The notes under the pieces were generated by a model. That model had not been told where the DNA came from. It did no database searches and saw only the letters and a program-made list of their open reading frames with translations. Position numbers and translations under genes: made by a program. Shown here one piece after another: positions 39,591 to 54,348 of a stretch of DNA of 64,000 nt. Every line of letters starts with the position of its first letter. Position 1 is the stretch's first letter. The DNA is from Aliidiomarina taiwanensis (GTDB lineage Bacteria; Pseudomonadota; Gammaproteobacteria; Enterobacterales; Alteromonadaceae), in contig NZ_PIPQ01000002.1 of the NCBI RefSeq assembly GCF_003987015.1, positions 124,001 to 188,000 on the forward strand. The letters are read 5' to 3'.

Positions 39591-40775
39591 ATGGCTAAAG
39601 CTAAGTTTGAACGTTCTAAGCCGCACGTAAACGTTGGTACTATCGGCCACGTTGACCACGGTAAAACTACCCTGACTGCGGCAATCGCAACCGTATTGGC
39701 AAAAACCTACGGTGGTGCTGCTCAAGACTACGCAGCAATCGACAATGCTCCTGAAGAGCGTGAGCGTGGTATTACTATTTCAACGTCACACGTTGAATAC
39801 GACACACCAACGCGTCACTACGCACACGTTGACTGCCCAGGACACGCTGACTACGTTAAGAACATGATCACCGGTGCTGCGCAAATGGACGGTGCTATTC
39901 TAGTAGTAGCTTCTACCGATGGTCCTATGCCACAAACTCGTGAGCACATCCTACTTTCACGTCAGGTAGGTGTACCTTACATCGTAGTATTCATGAACAA
40001 GTGCGACATGGTAGACGACGAAGAGCTACTAGAGCTTGTAGAAATGGAAGTTCGTGAACTTCTTTCTGAGTACGAATTCCCAGGTGACGACTTACCAGTT
40101 ATCCAAGGTTCAGCTCTTAAAGCGCTAGAAGGCGAAGAGCAGTGGGAAGCGAAGATTATTGAGCTAGCTGAAGCACTAGACAGCTACATTCCAGAGCCTA
40201 CGCGTGACATTGACAAGCCGTTCTTGCTACCAATTGAAGACGTATTCTCTATTTCAGGCCGTGGTACAGTAGTAACAGGTCGTGTAGAGCGCGGTATTGT
40301 AAACTCAGGTGACGAAGTTGAGATTGTTGGTTTGAAAGAAACCACCAAGACAACCGTTACGGGTGTTGAAATGTTCCGTAAGATGCTAGACGAAGGTCGT
40401 GCGGGTGAGAACATCGGTGCACTACTACGTGGTACCAAGCGTGAAGAAATTCAGCGTGGTCAAGTACTAGCGAAGCCTGGTTCAATCAACCCACACTCGA
40501 AGTTCGAAGCTGAAGTATACGTACTAAGCAAAGAAGAAGGTGGTCGTCACACGCCATTCTTTAAAGGCTACCGTCCACAGTTCTACTTCCGTACAACGGA
40601 CGTAACTGGTTCAGTAGAATTACCAGAAGGCGTAGAAATGGTTATGCCTGGTGACAACATCAAGTTCGTTGTTGAACTAATTGCCCCAATCGCGATGGAC
40701 GAAGGTTTACGCTTCGCTATCCGTGAAGGTGGCCGTACAGTAGGTGCGGGTGTTGTTTCTAAGATTGTTCAATAA
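39591..40775 (+). CDS. tufB: Elongation factor Tu, first copy
   Basis: EF-Tu delivers aminoacyl-tRNA to the ribosome with GTP. The 394-aa protein has [14 protein letters not shown] (about 19-32), switch [23 protein letters not shown] and the SALK G5 motif, then domains II and III. It is protein-identical to the second copy at 57044. By eye the two genes differ only in five synonymous sites within the first 84 nt (codons 2, 4, 5, 27 and 28), and identity continues through 47 nt of 3' UTR. It is co-transcribed with the four upstream tRNAs. Confidence 0.98.
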   Translation: MAKAKFERSKPHVNVGTIGHVDHGKTTLTAAIATVLAKTYGGAAQDYAAIDNAPEERERGITISTSHVEYDTPTRHYAHVDCPGHADYVKNMITGAAQMDGAILVVASTDGPMPQTREHILLSRQVGVPYIVVFMNKCDMVDDEELLELVEMEVRELLSEYEFPGDDLPVIQGSALKALEGEEQWEAKIIELAEALDSYIPEPTRDIDKPFLLPIEDVFSISGRGTVVTGRVERGIVNSGDEVEIVGLKETTKTTVTGVEMFRKMLDEGRAGENIGALLRGTKREEIQRGQVLAKPGSINPHSKFEAEVYVLSKEEGGRHTPFFKGYRPQFYFRTTDVTGSVELPEGVEMVMPGDNIKFVVELIAPIAMDEGLRFAIREGGRTVGAGVVSKIVQ

Positions 40776-40792
40776 TAATCTTTAAACGATTT

Positions 40793-40819
40793 AAAAAGGC
40801 GCCTGAGGGCGCCTTTTTT
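40793..40819 (+). terminator. Intrinsic terminator of tufB
   Basis: GGCGCC (40798-40803), TGAG loop, GGCGCC (40808-40813) and T6. It is identical to the terminator after the second tuf gene. Confidence 0.9.
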
Positions 40820-40830
40820 GTTGTGGGTTG

Positions 40831-40858
40831 TTGCCTTTATACAGGGCATAGGTATAAT
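40831..40858 (+). promoter_or_regulatory. Promoter of tRNA-Trp-secE-nusG
   Basis: TTGCCT (40831-40836), 16-nt spacer, TATAAT (40853-40858), then AACGCG discriminator. It precedes tRNA-Trp by about 90 bp. Confidence 0.7.
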
Positions 40859-40949
40859 AACGCGTCCCTTCTTGTTGTATTCTTAAACTCCTCCTAAATG
40901 CCTATTTCTGCATTAGTTGGTGTTGCAACAAAATGGGTGAAGACATATT

Positions 40950-41026
40950 AGGGGTGTAGTTCCAATTGGTAGAACGGCGGTCTCCAAAACCGACGGTTGG
41001 GGGTTCGAGTCCCTCCACCCCTGCCA
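40950..41026 (+). tRNA. tRNA-Trp (anticodon CCA)
   Basis: A 77-nt cloverleaf, acceptor AGGGGTG/CACCCCT, anticodon loop CTCCAAA, T loop TTCGAGT, CCA encoded. It is linked to secE-nusG. Confidence 0.97.
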
Positions 41027-41082
41027 GTTTTTGCGTGCATACGGCACGCTGTGCGAAAGCAAAGATTCAGGATAAAAAAATC

Positions 41083-41460
41083 ATGAGTGCAAATACAGAG
41101 ACCACATCAAATCCAATGGATACAGTAAAGTGGATTATCGCAATTGGCTTGCTTGCTGCAGCAGTTGTCGGTAACAACATGCTCAGCGATGTAGCTGTAG
41201 CCTTTCGTGCTATTGGCGTAATTGTACTCGTTCTTGCTGCGGCAGGAACTTTAGCCACCACAGTTCGCGGCGCACAGTTTTTAGGTTTTGCAAAAGAAAG
41301 CCGCCTCGAAATTCGTAAAGTGGTGTGGCCATCCCGTAAAGAAGCAACCAGTACAACACTGATAGTGCTTGTGGTTACCTTAGTTGTTGCACTGCTATTA
41401 TGGGGCCTTGATGGAATTTTAGTGCGTGTAGTAGGTTTTGCTGCAGGCATGGACATTTAA
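41083..41460 (+). CDS. secE: Preprotein translocase subunit SecE
   Basis: SecE clamps the SecY channel of the inner-membrane translocon. Starting at ATG 41083 gives 125 aa with three membrane segments (about 17-35, 42-61 and 95-118), as in enterobacterial SecE. The conserved cytoplasmic stretch before the last segment is [20 protein letters not shown]. The frame is open upstream through the tRNA-Trp gene, which rules out an earlier start. nusG follows after 17 nt. Confidence 0.96.
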   Translation: MSANTETTSNPMDTVKWIIAIGLLAAAVVGNNMLSDVAVAFRAIGVIVLVLAAAGTLATTVRGAQFLGFAKESRLEIRKVVWPSRKEATSTTLIVLVVTLVVALLLWGLDGILVRVVGFAAGMDI

Positions 41461-41477
41461 TTAACCGGGAGAGCATA

Positions 41478-42023
41478 ATGACAACCGAAATAAAAAAACG
41501 TTGGTATGTAGTACAAGCTTTCTCAGGTTACGAAGGCCGTGTTGCTAAAATTTTAGCGGAGCAAATTAAAATCCATAACATGGAAGACCGCTTCGGTGAA
41601 ATTCTAGTACCTACGGAAGAAGTCATTGAAGTGCGTGGCACTCAGCGACGTAAAACCGAGCGTAAATTTTTCCCTGGCTATGTGTTAGTGGAAATGGCCA
41701 TGGACGATGAAACCTGGCACTTAGTGAAAAGCACACCTCGAGTACTTGGTTTTATTGGTGGTACTGCAGAGCGCCCAGCGCCAATTTCGAAGAAAGAAGC
41801 AGAAGCCATTCTGAACCGCTTAGACGAAACTGCGGACAAACCACGTCCGAAGACAATGTTCGAACCAGGCGAAATGATCCGCGTAACCGACGGTCCATTC
41901 GCAGACTTCAACGGTACAGTAGAAGAAGTAGACTACGAAAAGAACCGTTTGAAAGTGTCCGTGTCTATTTTTGGTCGTTCAACGCCAGTCGATTTAGACT
42001 TTAGTCAAGTCGAAAAAGGTTGA
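41478..42023 (+). CDS. nusG: Transcription termination/antitermination factor NusG
   Basis: NusG binds RNA polymerase, suppresses pausing, and links to Rho or to ribosomal protein S10. The 181-aa protein has the NGN domain (about 7-120, [39 protein letters not shown]) and a KOW domain (about 130-180, [20 protein letters not shown]). GGGAGAG is upstream. The stop codon overlaps the -35 box of the next promoter. Confidence 0.97.
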   Translation: MTTEIKKRWYVVQAFSGYEGRVAKILAEQIKIHNMEDRFGEILVPTEEVIEVRGTQRRKTERKFFPGYVLVEMAMDDETWHLVKSTPRVLGFIGGTAERPAPISKKEAEAILNRLDETADKPRPKTMFEPGEMIRVTDGPFADFNGTVEEVDYEKNRLKVSVSIFGRSTPVDLDFSQVEKG

Positions 42024-42048
42024 TTCTGATCGCGGATCGAATTATAAT
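42020..42048 (+). promoter_or_regulatory. rplKAJL promoter
   Basis: TTGATT (42020-42025), exactly 17 nt, TATAAT (42043-42048), then CCGCGTCC, a GC-rich discriminator suited to stringent control. A 7-bp dyad CGCGGAT/ATCCGCG (42031-42037, 42047-42053) overlaps the -10. Confidence 0.75.
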
Positions 42049-42067
42049 CCGCGTCCGTTTTATAATC

Positions 42068-42116
42068 GGGTAGCCGTTTGAGTAGTCCTCCTCAAGGTCT
42101 ACGAGGCGCTTAACCC
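42068..42116 (+). promoter_or_regulatory. Candidate L1-binding leader of rplK mRNA
   Basis: The leader contains nested pairing: GGGT...ACCC outside and TTGAG/CTCAA (42078-42082, 42091-42095) inside. In relatives, L1 represses the L11-L1 operon by binding the rplK leader. Position fits; I could not compare it with a consensus. Confidence 0.4.
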
Positions 42117-42134
42117 AATAAAGAGGTATACATC

Positions 42135-42563
42135 ATGGCTAAAAAAGTTACTGCCATTATTAAGCTGCAAGTAGCAGCTGGTGCAGCTAACCCGTCACCA
42201 CCCGTTGGTCCTGCGTTAGGTCAGCACGGTGTTAACATCATGGAATTCTGTAAGGCGTTTAACGCGCAAACAGACAGCATGGAAAAGGGTTCACCAATTC
42301 CTGTTGAAATTACCGTGTTTGAAGACCGTTCTTTCACCTTTATCACGAAAACTCCTCCAGCAGCTTACTTATTGAAGAAAGCCGCAGGCGTTAAAAGTGG
42401 TTCTGGCCGTCCGAACACTGAAAAAGTGGGTACAGTTACTCGCGCTCAGTTGGAAGAGATTGCAAACATCAAAGAACCTGATTTGACGGCAGCAGACTTA
42501 GACGCAGCAGTAAACACAATTGCTGGTTCTGCACGTTCAATGGGCTTGAAGGTAGAGGGATAA
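42135..42563 (+). CDS. rplK: 50S ribosomal protein L11
   Basis: L11 forms the GTPase-associated stalk base with L10 and is needed for RelA activation. The 142-aa protein starts [20 protein letters not shown] and has the conserved [20 protein letters not shown] and C-terminal rRNA-binding domain with [20 protein letters not shown]. An AAAGAGG site precedes the ATG. rplA follows after 4 nt. Confidence 0.98.
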   Translation: MAKKVTAIIKLQVAAGAANPSPPVGPALGQHGVNIMEFCKAFNAQTDSMEKGSPIPVEITVFEDRSFTFITKTPPAAYLLKKAAGVKSGSGRPNTEKVGTVTRAQLEEIANIKEPDLTAADLDAAVNTIAGSARSMGLKVEG

Positions 42564-42567
42564 GCAG

Positions 42568-43269
42568 ATGGCACGTTTAACTAAGCGCATGAAAGCAATT
42601 CGCGAAGCAGTAGACAAGACTCGCGACTATGAAGTTAACGAAGCCATTGCTTTGTTAAAAACTCTAGCAACTGCTAAATTCACTGAAAGTGTTGACGTAG
42701 CTGTTAAGCTAGGTATCGACGCTCGTAAATCTGACCAAAACGTTCGTGGTGCAACTGTACTACCTAACGGCACAGGCCGTGACGTTCGTGTTGCAGTATT
42801 TACTTCTGGCGACAACGCTGAAAAAGCAAAAGCTGCTGGTGCAGAATTTGTTGGTATGGAAGACCTAGCCGAGCAAGTAAAAGGCGGCATGATGGACTTC
42901 GACGTTGTTGTTGCTTCTCCAGACGCAATGCGTGTTGTTGGTCAACTAGGTCAAGTATTAGGCCCACGTGGTTTAATGCCTAACCCGAAAACCGGTACTG
43001 TTACTCCTGACGTTGAAACTGCGGTTCAAAACGCGAAAGCGGGTCAGGTTCGCTACCGTAACGACAAAAATGGTATCATCCACTGCACCATTGGCCGTGT
43101 AGACTTTGAAGATGCCAAACTAAAAGAGAACTTAGAAGCTCTATTAGTTGCTCTGAAGAAAGCCAAGCCTTCTTCAGCAAAAGGTTCTTACATCAAGCGT
43201 GTAACCCTGTCTACCACACAAGGTGCAGGTGTCCACATTGATGATTCAACTCTAGATGCCCGCGTTTAA
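42568..43269 (+). CDS. rplA: 50S ribosomal protein L1
   Basis: L1 forms the mobile L1 stalk that releases E-site tRNA, and it is an autogenous repressor of its operon. The 233-aa protein starts [20 protein letters not shown] and has the signature [38 protein letters not shown] and [16 protein letters not shown]. It is directly downstream of rplK, and the L10 leader follows. Confidence 0.98.
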   Translation: MARLTKRMKAIREAVDKTRDYEVNEAIALLKTLATAKFTESVDVAVKLGIDARKSDQNVRGATVLPNGTGRDVRVAVFTSGDNAEKAKAAGAEFVGMEDLAEQVKGGMMDFDVVVASPDAMRVVGQLGQVLGPRGLMPNPKTGTVTPDVETAVQNAKAGQVRYRNDKNGIIHCTIGRVDFEDAKLKENLEALLVALKKAKPSSAKGSYIKRVTLSTTQGAGVHIDDSTLDARV

Positions 43270-43524
43270 GGGTTTTAGAGGAAGGTTTTAGGGTTGGAGT
43301 CGCCTTCTCACATTATGTTGAGGTGGCTCCCATCCAAGACCGCAGGCGTTATTTACGTGAGTAAATAACTTAATCGTGAAAGCCTGCGCAGATGGTGATA
43401 TCCGACTCAGACTCTCTGGGTGAGATTCACCGTGACAAAGCGGTAGGGGAGCTATAGGGAACCTGCCAAATTGTAACGATGAGGGCTGGATGTTCCAGTT
43501 CCTCAGTTAAAAGAGGTGATACTA
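43270..43524 (+). promoter_or_regulatory. L10 leader of rplJL mRNA
   Basis: The 255-nt gap is the place of the L10 autoregulatory leader. It has several hairpins, for example GAGTCGCC...GGTGGCTC-like pairing and the GTTATTTACGTGAGTAAATAAC hairpin near 43347-43370, and the GGAGCTATAGGGAACCTGCC segment near 43449. In relatives, L10-(L7/L12)4 binds such a leader and represses rplJL. Confidence 0.7.
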
Positions 43525-44043
43525 GTGGCACTAGGTTTAGATGCAAAAAAGCTTATCGTTAAAGAAACGAACGAAGTAGCTTCTACAGCTCTATCCGTCG
43601 CTGTTGCTGAGTATCGTGGTATGGAAGTTGCGGACATGACCGTACTTCGTCGCCAAGCACGTGAGCAAGGTGTGTATCTGAAGGTAATTCGGAACTCACT
43701 GGCAAAACGCGCACTACAAGGCACGAAGTTTGAGGACATGGACCCTGCGCTTGTAGGCCCTCTTGTTTATGGTTTCTCTCTTGAAGCCCCTGGTGCAGCA
43801 GCCCGTTTATTTAAGGACTTTGCAAAGGAAAACAAAAGCTTACAAGTTAAGGCCCTGTCTATCGGTAATGGTTTAATGGGTCCAGAAAAACTGGACGCAG
43901 TTGCATCACTTCCGACACGCGACGAAGCCTTGGCCAAATTGCTTGCTACATTCAAAGCGCCTGTATCGAAGTTTGTTCGTACTATCAACGAAGTACCTAC
44001 GAAGTTTGTTCGCGTATTGTCAGCAATCAAAGACGCCAAATAA
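43525..44043 (+). CDS. rplJ: 50S ribosomal protein L10
   Basis: L10 is the base of the L7/L12 stalk. I choose the GTG at 43525 (172 aa, [20 protein letters not shown] after the initiator), since it aligns with L10 starts (MALN... in E. coli) and has GAGGTG 6 nt upstream; a GTG at 43516 would absorb that site. Conserved parts include [20 protein letters not shown] and [11 protein letters not shown]. The C-terminal helix binds L7/L12. rplL follows after 49 nt. Confidence 0.95.
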   Translation: MALGLDAKKLIVKETNEVASTALSVAVAEYRGMEVADMTVLRRQAREQGVYLKVIRNSLAKRALQGTKFEDMDPALVGPLVYGFSLEAPGAAARLFKDFAKENKSLQVKALSIGNGLMGPEKLDAVASLPTRDEALAKLLATFKAPVSKFVRTINEVPTKFVRVLSAIKDAK

Positions 44044-44092
44044 GCGACTTAACAATTTTATTTTACTAACTTAAACCCGGGAGTTTAGAGAA

Positions 44093-44470
44093 ATGGCTCT
44101 GACTAAAGAAGATATTTTAAACGCAATCGCAGAAATGCCAGTAATGGATCTGGTTGAACTGATCGAAGCTGCTGAAGAAAAATTTGGTGTTGACGCATCT
44201 GCTGCTGTTGCAGTAGCTGCAGGCCCTGCTGCTGGTGGCGACGCTGCTGCAGAAGAGCAAACTGAATTTGACGTAATGCTAACTGGCGCTGGCGGTAACA
44301 AAGTTGCTGCTATCAAAGCTGTACGTGGAATCACTGGTCTTGGCTTGAAAGAAGCTAAAGCGCTAGTTGAGTCTGCACCAGTTGCAGTTAAAGAAGGCGT
44401 ATCGAAAGAAGAAGCTGAAGACATCAAGAAGCAACTTGAAGAAATCGGTGCGGAAGTTGAAGTTAAGTAA
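44093..44470 (+). CDS. rplL: 50S ribosomal protein L7/L12
   Basis: L7/L12 is the multimeric stalk protein that recruits translation GTPases. The 125-aa protein has the N-terminal dimer domain [20 protein letters not shown], an alanine-rich hinge (about 38-55, [15 protein letters not shown]) and the C-terminal domain with [34 protein letters not shown] lies upstream. Confidence 0.98.
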   Translation: MALTKEDILNAIAEMPVMDLVELIEAAEEKFGVDASAAVAVAAGPAAGGDAAAEEQTEFDVMLTGAGGNKVAAIKAVRGITGLGLKEAKALVESAPVAVKEGVSKEEAEDIKKQLEEIGAEVEVK

Positions 44471-44506
44471 GTTACTTGACTTGCAATAAGGCCGTTTAAG
44501 GCTTTA

Positions 44507-44536
44507 GGCTGGTGATTTTTAGTCACCAGCCTTTTT
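44507..44536 (+). terminator. rplL-rpoB attenuator
   Basis: GGCTGGTGA (44507-44515), a TTTTTAG loop and TCACCAGCC (44523-44531), followed by T5. In relatives a partial terminator here sets the ratio of ribosomal proteins to RNA polymerase. rpoB starts 140 nt further on. The remaining gap (44537-44675) has further hairpins such as TTGGCTGCTGGC...GCCAGC, possibly an RNase III site. Confidence 0.8.
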
Positions 44537-44675
44537 GCGCTCAAAAGGAAAGTAGGTTTCCTGTGCCCCTACTAGCCTTTCAACGAATCACAGGCGGACG
44601 GATTGTGACGAACTCCGTTGGCTGCTGGCAGAATATAGCCAGCTTGGGTCAGAAATCAGCTAGCTGAGGAACCCC

Positions 44676-47600
44676 ATGGCGTACTCCTACTCTGAAAAAA
44701 AACGTATCCGTAAGGACTTCGGGAAACGTCCCCAAGTTTTAGAAGTGCCTTACTTGCTCTCAATTCAACTCGACTCGTTTAAAAAGTTCTTAGAACCCGA
44801 TCCTGAGCGTGAATATGGTTTAGAAGCTGCATTTGCTTCTGTATTCCCGATCGCGAGTTATTCCGGTAATACTGAGCTGCAATACGTCAGCTACCGTTTC
44901 GGAGAACCCGTTTTTGACGTGAAAGAGTGTCAAATTCGCGGTGTTACTTACTCTGCACCTTTACGCGTTAAGTTGCGTTTAGTGGTGTACGACAGAGACG
45001 CTCCGGCCGGCACAGTAAAAGACATTAAGGAACAGGAAGTTTACATGGGCGAAGTACCGCTCATGACTGACAATGGAACCTTTGTAATTAACGGTACTGA
45101 ACGTGTCATCGTTTCTCAGCTACACCGTTCTCCAGGTGTGTTTTATAGCCATGATGGTGGTAAAACGCATTCGTCAGGTAAAGTACTTTATAACGCACGC
45201 GTTATTCCTTACCGTGGTTCATGGCTCGACTTTGAGCTAGACCCGAAAGACAATGTGTTCGTACGTATTGACCGTCGCCGTAAGTTACCTGCGACCATTA
45301 TTTTACGTGCCCTTGAATACAGCGACGAAGAAATTCTAGACCTGTTCTTTGAAACAACAAACTTTGAAGTTCGTCGTAACAAAATTTTCATGACGTTAAT
45401 TCCAGAGCGTTTGCGTGGTGAAACTGCGTTGTTTGATATTAAGTCACCAGAGGGTGATTTAATTGTAGAGAAAGGCCGCCGAGTAACAGCGCGCCATATC
45501 AGACAAATTAGTGAGCTAGGCATTACCGAAATGGAAGTGCCGCACGACTACCTAGTGGGTAAAGTGCTTGCGAAAGACTACGTCAATAAAAAGACAGGTG
45601 AAATTATAGCACCTGCGAACACTATTATAACTTTAGAAGTACTTGCTGAGCTTTCGACAGCAGGCTTTAAGAAGTTTGAAACACTATTTATTAATGACTT
45701 AGACCACGGTGCGTACATTAGTGAAACACTACGCATTGACCCTAGCAAAAATAAATTAGAAGCCCTGGTAGAAATTTACCGCATGATGCGTCCAGGCGAG
45801 CCACCAACAAAAGATGCAGCGGAAGGCCTATTCGAGAACCTATTCTTCTCGGCTGAGCGCTACGACTTGTCCACTGTTGGTCGTATGAAGTTTAACCGTC
45901 GTTTAGGTCGTGAAGACGAAACCGGCCCAGGCACGCTAACGCGTGAAGACATTGTTGATGCAATGCGTAAGCTGATCGACATTCGAAACGGCCTTGATGT
46001 GGTGGATGACATTGACCACTTAGGTAACCGTCGTATTCGTTCAGTGGGTGAAATGGCTGAAAACCAGTTCCGTGTTGGTCTTGTCCGTGTAGAACGTGCT
46101 GTACGTGAGCGTTTAAGCCAAGGCGACTTAGACACCATCATGCCGCAAGACTTAATTAACGCGAAGCCTATTTCTGCAGCGGTGAAAGAGTTCTTTGGTT
46201 CGAGCCAGTTGTCTCAGTTTATGGACCAGAACAACCCGCTTTCAGAAGTAACGCACAAGCGTCGTATTTCAGCGCTTGGTCCGGGTGGTTTAACCCGTGA
46301 GCGTGCTGGTTTCGAAGTACGTGACGTACACCCAACGCACTATGGTCGTTTATGTCCGATTGAAACGCCAGAAGGTCCGAACATCGGGTTAATTAACTCG
46401 TTGTCGACGTTCTCGCGTACCAACGAGTATGGTTTCTTAGAAACACCATACCGCCGTGTTGAAAACGGTGTCGTGACAGACGACGTGCAGTACTTGTCTG
46501 CTATTGAAGAAGGCAAGTACATGATCGCCCAGGCGAACATTTTACTAAATGAAAACAACGAAATTGTTGAAGAGTTAGTACCGTCGCGCCACGAAGGTGA
46601 AACGATTCTAACCACGCGCGACCAAGTACAGTTTATGGACGTTGCGCCACAGCAAATCGTGTCGATTGCAGCGAGCCTTATCCCATTCCTAGAGCACGAT
46701 GACGCAAACCGTGCATTGATGGGGTCGAACATGCAACGTCAGGCGGTTCCAAGCCTGCGCGCAGACAAGCCTCTAGTAGGTACAGGTGTTGAACGCACCG
46801 TTGCGGTTGACTCGGGCGTAACAGTTGTTGCTAACCGTGGTGGTGTGGTTGACTACGTAGACGCTGGTCGTATTGTTGTTAAGGTAAATGAAGAAGAAAT
46901 GCTTCCTGGCGAAGCGGGTATCGACATTTATAACTTAACCAAGTACACCCGTTCGAACCAAAACACCTGTATTAACCAGAAGCCATGCGTAAACCTTGGC
47001 GAACCGGTAATGCGTGGTGACGTGCTAGCGGACGGTCCTTCAACGGACTTAGGTGAACTAGCATTGGGTCAGAACCTGCGCGTGGCCTTTATGCCATGGA
47101 ATGGTTACAACTTCGAAGACTCGATTCTTATTAGCGAGCGGGTGGTTGAAGAAGACCGTTTAACCAGTATTCACATTCAAGAGTTAACGAGCACGGCTCG
47201 TGACACCAAACTAGGCGCTGAAGAAATTACTGCAGATATCCCGAACGTGGGTGAGTCTGCACTAAGCAAGCTTGACGAGTCAGGTATTGTTTATATTGGT
47301 GCTGAAGTACAAGGTGGTGACATTCTTGTGGGTAAGGTAACGCCAAAAGGTGAAACCCAGTTAACCCCAGAAGAAAAACTACTACGTGCTATTTTTGGTG
47401 AAAAAGCGTCGGACGTGAAAGACAGCTCACTGCGTGTACCGAACGGTATTACCGGTACTGTTATTGACGTACAAGTATTTACCCGCGACGGGTTGGAGAA
47501 AGACAAGCGTGCGCTAGATATTGAAGCCATGCAACTTGCTCAAGTACGTAAAGACTTAACCGACGAGTTTAAGATTTTAGAAGACGGTATTCTTGCCCGT

Positions 47601-48704
47601 GTTCGTACCTTGCTATTAGCAAATGGCTTTGACGAGTCGAAGCTTGCTGCCATTGACCGTACTAAGTGGATTTCTCAGTCTGTGAAGGACGAGAAAGCCC
47701 AAGCGGCCCTTGAGCAACTTGCACAGCAATACGAAGACACACGTGCAGACTACGACAAGCGTTACGAGCAGAAGCGTCTGAAGATCACCCAAGGCGACGA
47801 CTTACAGCCTGGTGTACTGAAAATTGTAAAAGTATACCTAGCCGTTAAGCGTGATATAGCGCCGGGTGACAAGATGGCCGGTCGTCACGGTAACAAAGGT
47901 GTAATTTCTACCATTGTTCCTATTGAAGACATGCCGTTTGATGAAGACGGAGAGCCTGTCGACATCGTACTGAACCCACTGGGTGTTCCGTCGCGAATGA
48001 ACGTCGGTCAGATTCTTGAAACGCACTTAGGTGCTGCTGCACGTGGCATTGGGCGTAAAATTGAGAAGATGCTTGCTGAGCAAGAAAAGCTAGATAAGTT
48101 ACGCACTTTCTTGCAAGAGGTATATGACTTAGGTCATGGCCGTCAAAAAGTTGATATTTCAAGCTTTAGCGACGATGAAGTGTTGCGCTTGGCAGACAAC
48201 CTGAAAGCGGGTCTACCTATTGCATCTCCTGTGTTCGACGGTGCAGAAGAATCTGAAATTAAAGAGCTTCTGAAAATGGCTGATTTACCAGAGTCTGGTC
48301 AAATCACCCTTTACGACGGTCGTACAGGTGACGCGTTTGAGCGCCCGGTAACGGTTGGTTACATGTACATGTTGAAGCTGAACCACTTGGTAGACGACAA
48401 GATGCACGCACGTTCTACTGGTTCTTACAGCCTTGTTACTCAGCAGCCGCTGGGTGGTAAAGCACAGTTCGGTGGTCAGCGTTTCGGTGAGATGGAAGTT
48501 TGGGCACTAGAAGCATACGGTGCGGCATATACGCTGCAAGAAATGTTGACAGTGAAATCAGACGACGTCGAAGGACGAACCAAGATGTACAAGAACATCG
48601 TCGGCGGTAACTATGAAATGGATCCAGGCATGCCTGAGTCATTCAACGTATTGTTGAAAGAGATTCGCTCGCTTGGTATCAGCATCGAGTTAGAAGACGA
48701 ATAA
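44676..48704 (+). CDS. rpoB: RNA polymerase beta subunit
   Basis: RpoB is the beta subunit of the core enzyme; the 1342-aa length equals the E. coli protein. It begins [20 protein letters not shown]. The rifampicin region (about 506-535) reads [20 protein letters not shown] then [11 protein letters not shown], with Asp, His and Ser at the commonly mutated sites unaltered, so the protein is predicted rifampicin-sensitive. [29 protein letters not shown] and [18 protein letters not shown] ([14 protein letters not shown] here) catalytic segments are intact. The C-terminal part, [20 protein letters not shown], completes it. Confidence 0.98.
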   Translation: MAYSYSEKKRIRKDFGKRPQVLEVPYLLSIQLDSFKKFLEPDPEREYGLEAAFASVFPIASYSGNTELQYVSYRFGEPVFDVKECQIRGVTYSAPLRVKLRLVVYDRDAPAGTVKDIKEQEVYMGEVPLMTDNGTFVINGTERVIVSQLHRSPGVFYSHDGGKTHSSGKVLYNARVIPYRGSWLDFELDPKDNVFVRIDRRRKLPATIILRALEYSDEEILDLFFETTNFEVRRNKIFMTLIPERLRGETALFDIKSPEGDLIVEKGRRVTARHIRQISELGITEMEVPHDYLVGKVLAKDYVNKKTGEIIAPANTIITLEVLAELSTAGFKKFETLFINDLDHGAYISETLRIDPSKNKLEALVEIYRMMRPGEPPTKDAAEGLFENLFFSAERYDLSTVGRMKFNRRLGREDETGPGTLTREDIVDAMRKLIDIRNGLDVVDDIDHLGNRRIRSVGEMAENQFRVGLVRVERAVRERLSQGDLDTIMPQDLINAKPISAAVKEFFGSSQLSQFMDQNNPLSEVTHKRRISALGPGGLTRERAGFEVRDVHPTHYGRLCPIETPEGPNIGLINSLSTFSRTNEYGFLETPYRRVENGVVTDDVQYLSAIEEGKYMIAQANILLNENNEIVEELVPSRHEGETILTTRDQVQFMDVAPQQIVSIAASLIPFLEHDDANRALMGSNMQRQAVPSLRADKPLVGTGVERTVAVDSGVTVVANRGGVVDYVDAGRIVVKVNEEEMLPGEAGIDIYNLTKYTRSNQNTCINQKPCVNLGEPVMRGDVLADGPSTDLGELALGQNLRVAFMPWNGYNFEDSILISERVVEEDRLTSIHIQELTSTARDTKLGAEEITADIPNVGESALSKLDESGIVYIGAEVQGGDILVGKVTPKGETQLTPEEKLLRAIFGEKASDVKDSSLRVPNGITGTVIDVQVFTRDGLEKDKRALDIEAMQLAQVRKDLTDEFKILEDGILARVRTLLLANGFDESKLAAIDRTKWISQSVKDEKAQAALEQLAQQYEDTRADYDKRYEQKRLKITQGDDLQPGVLKIVKVYLAVKRDIAPGDKMAGRHGNKGVISTIVPIEDMPFDEDGEPVDIVLNPLGVPSRMNVGQILETHLGAAARGIGRKIEKMLAEQEKLDKLRTFLQEVYDLGHGRQKVDISSFSDDEVLRLADNLKAGLPIASPVFDGAEESEIKELLKMADLPESGQITLYDGRTGDAFERPVTVGYMYMLKLNHLVDDKMHARSTGSYSLVTQQPLGGKAQFGGQRFGEMEVWALEAYGAAYTLQEMLTVKSDDVEGRTKMYKNIVGGNYEMDPGMPESFNVLLKEIRSLGISIELEDE

Positions 48705-48715
48705 CGGCCCAGGCC

Positions 48716-48737
48716 CGGAGGGCTTCACGGCCCTCCG
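48716..48737 (+). other. rpoB-rpoC intergenic hairpin without T tract
   Basis: CGGAGGGC (48716-48723), a TTCACG loop and GCCCTCCG (48730-48737) form an 8-bp stem. No T run follows, so it is an RNA structure, perhaps a processing site, and not a terminator. Confidence 0.55.
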
Positions 48738-48767
48738 ACTAGCTTTAACTCCGACAGGAGACGTAAC

Positions 48768-53012
<4,245 letters not shown>

Positions 53013-53031
53013 TCTTGTATAGTGCAGTTTA

Positions 53032-53057
53032 AAAGGGCCCTAAAGGGCCCTTTTTTT
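53032..53057 (+). terminator. Intrinsic terminator after rpoC
   Basis: AAAGGGCCCT (53032-53041) and AGGGCCCTTT (53044-53053) form a perfect stem with a T7 tail, closing the rplJ-rpoC operon. Confidence 0.9.
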
Positions 53058-53163
53058 ATGCCAGATGTATCGCATTGACAATGGAAATCTCGCTCCATAC
53101 AATGATGAGTGTTAGTGTTTTTATGTGTTTTTTGTTAACATGTTGATTGTTTGGAGATACATA

Positions 53164-53601
53164 ATGATTAAAAAATCGTTTTTGGTTGGCTTCATCGCTT
53201 TTGGTTTGGTACATGCGAGTCAAGCATTGGCAGATAAACTGGTAGTGAATACGCCAAGTTGCCAGGTAAGTTGCTCTGAGTCGGTTAAGCTAAAAAACAA
53301 CTATGTAATTGTTGTGCGAGACGAACAAGGGAGTATTTTTCACATTGAACAATTAGACCTTGCCAGTACTGTGCGTCATGTAGGAACGGTAGACCCGGAA
53401 GCCAAGATAGCTAGGGTAATGGTGAGTAGCAGTCCTGATGGTAGTTACACGAACAGTAGCACAGAACGCTATGAAACCCCCACCGAAATTATTGAAGTAA
53501 CGACCCACTTTTATTTTAATGCTGCGGGTGAACTTATTGATGTTCAGGTCACCGAGGTTCGTTTCAAAAAAGAGCGGGACGATACTCAAATAGAAAAATA
53601 A
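53164..53601 (+). CDS. Small secreted hypothetical protein
   Basis: ATG 53164, with TTTGGAGATA upstream, gives a 145-aa protein with a Sec signal peptide (MIKKSFLVGFIAFGLVHASQ then ALA before Asp24-Lys). The mature part begins DKLVVNTPSCQVSCSESVKL, with a Cys pair CQVSC that could form a disulfide, and is otherwise beta-rich and polar. I do not recognise the family. It is bounded by terminators at both ends (53032-53057 and 53635-53660), so it is a one-gene transcription unit inserted between rpoC and rpsL, genes that are often adjacent in relatives. Periplasmic location is the only confident inference. Confidence 0.65.
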   Translation: MIKKSFLVGFIAFGLVHASQALADKLVVNTPSCQVSCSESVKLKNNYVIVVRDEQGSIFHIEQLDLASTVRHVGTVDPEAKIARVMVSSSPDGSYTNSSTERYETPTEIIEVTTHFYFNAAGELIDVQVTEVRFKKERDDTQIEK

Positions 53602-53634
53602 ACACGCAATGTGAAGTTCTTCGCTTTTGTTAAG

Positions 53635-53660
53635 AAAACCCCAGTGATTACTGGGGTTTT
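53635..53660 (+). terminator. Intrinsic terminator after the small secreted protein
   Basis: AAAACCCCAGT (53635-53645), GATT loop, ACTGGGGTTTT (53650-53660). Perfect 11-bp arms with A and T runs, so it may work in both directions. Confidence 0.85.
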
Positions 53661-53721
53661 CTGTTTTAGGGGAGTTTTGTCGAGCATAAGCCTTGTATAA
53701 ACGCTATAATACGGATAGCGG

Positions 53722-53750
53722 TTGACAGTCCATTTAATGACCTATAAAAT
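53722..53750 (+). promoter_or_regulatory. Promoter of the rpsL-rpsG-fusA-tufA operon
   Basis: TTGACA (53722-53727), exactly 17 nt and TAAAAT (53745-53750), then a GC-rich TCGGCCTCC discriminator. This is the best sigma-70 match in the window. Confidence 0.85.
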
Positions 53751-53897
53751 TCGGCCTCCCCAGATTGGGGAATTAACTTGTTTTTTGGTCCTGATTTAGC
53801 GACTGAGACCATAAAATAACGGAAGCTGCACCCACTAGCAGAGGCTAGGTGGTGCGGTCTTTTGTTCGCAAATGTAAATGCTATATGTGGAGAAACC
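53751..53897 (+). promoter_or_regulatory. Structured 5' leader of the rpsL mRNA
   Basis: The transcribed leader of about 140 nt holds CCCC-AGATT-GGGG near 53757-53769 and a larger hairpin: GCACCCACTAGC (53828-53839), AGAG loop, GCTAGGTGGTGC (53844-53855), one internal imperfection, then GGTCTTTTG. It could be an attenuator or a protein-binding leader. I cannot assign it to a known family. Confidence 0.5.
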
Positions 53898-54272
53898 ATG
53901 GCAACAGTAAACCAGTTAGTGCGCAAAGGACGCAAAAAGCCGGTCGAGAAAAGCAGCGTACCGGCCTTGCAAGCTTGCCCACAAAGACGTGGTGTTTGTA
54001 CTCGTGTGTACACCACTACACCTAAGAAACCAAACTCAGCACTTCGTAAAGTTTGTCGTGTACGTTTAACGAACGGCTTCGAAGTAAGTTCATACATTGG
54101 TGGTGAAGGGCACAACCTACAAGAGCACAGTGTTGTTCTTATTCGTGGTGGTCGTGTTAAAGACTTACCAGGTGTGCGTTACCACACAGTTCGCGGCGCA
54201 CTTGACTGTGCAGGCGTTAACGATCGTAGAAAAGGCCGTTCTAAGTACGGCGCAAAACGGCCCAAGTCTTAA
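53898..54272 (+). CDS. rpsL: 30S ribosomal protein S12
   Basis: S12 sits in the decoding centre. ATG 53898 gives 124 aa, the E. coli length. [19 protein letters not shown] has Lys43 and [12 protein letters not shown] follows Lys88-type RVK, both unaltered at positions where streptomycin resistance arises, so sensitivity is predicted. It starts the str operon. Confidence 0.97.
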   Translation: MATVNQLVRKGRKKPVEKSSVPALQACPQRRGVCTRVYTTTPKKPNSALRKVCRVRLTNGFEVSSYIGGEGHNLQEHSVVLIRGGRVKDLPGVRYHTVRGALDCAGVNDRRKGRSKYGAKRPKS

Positions 54273-54348
54273 CGGTTCTCCGTTCTAGTAAGGCCAAACT
54301 AAATTAGTCATGTTTTGGGTAAAACCCTGAAGATATCGGAGAAATATA

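Noticed and set aside
40966..41082. N-terminal extension of secE
   Set aside because: It would begin inside the tRNA-Trp gene; ATG 41083 gives the standard SecE N-terminus and length.
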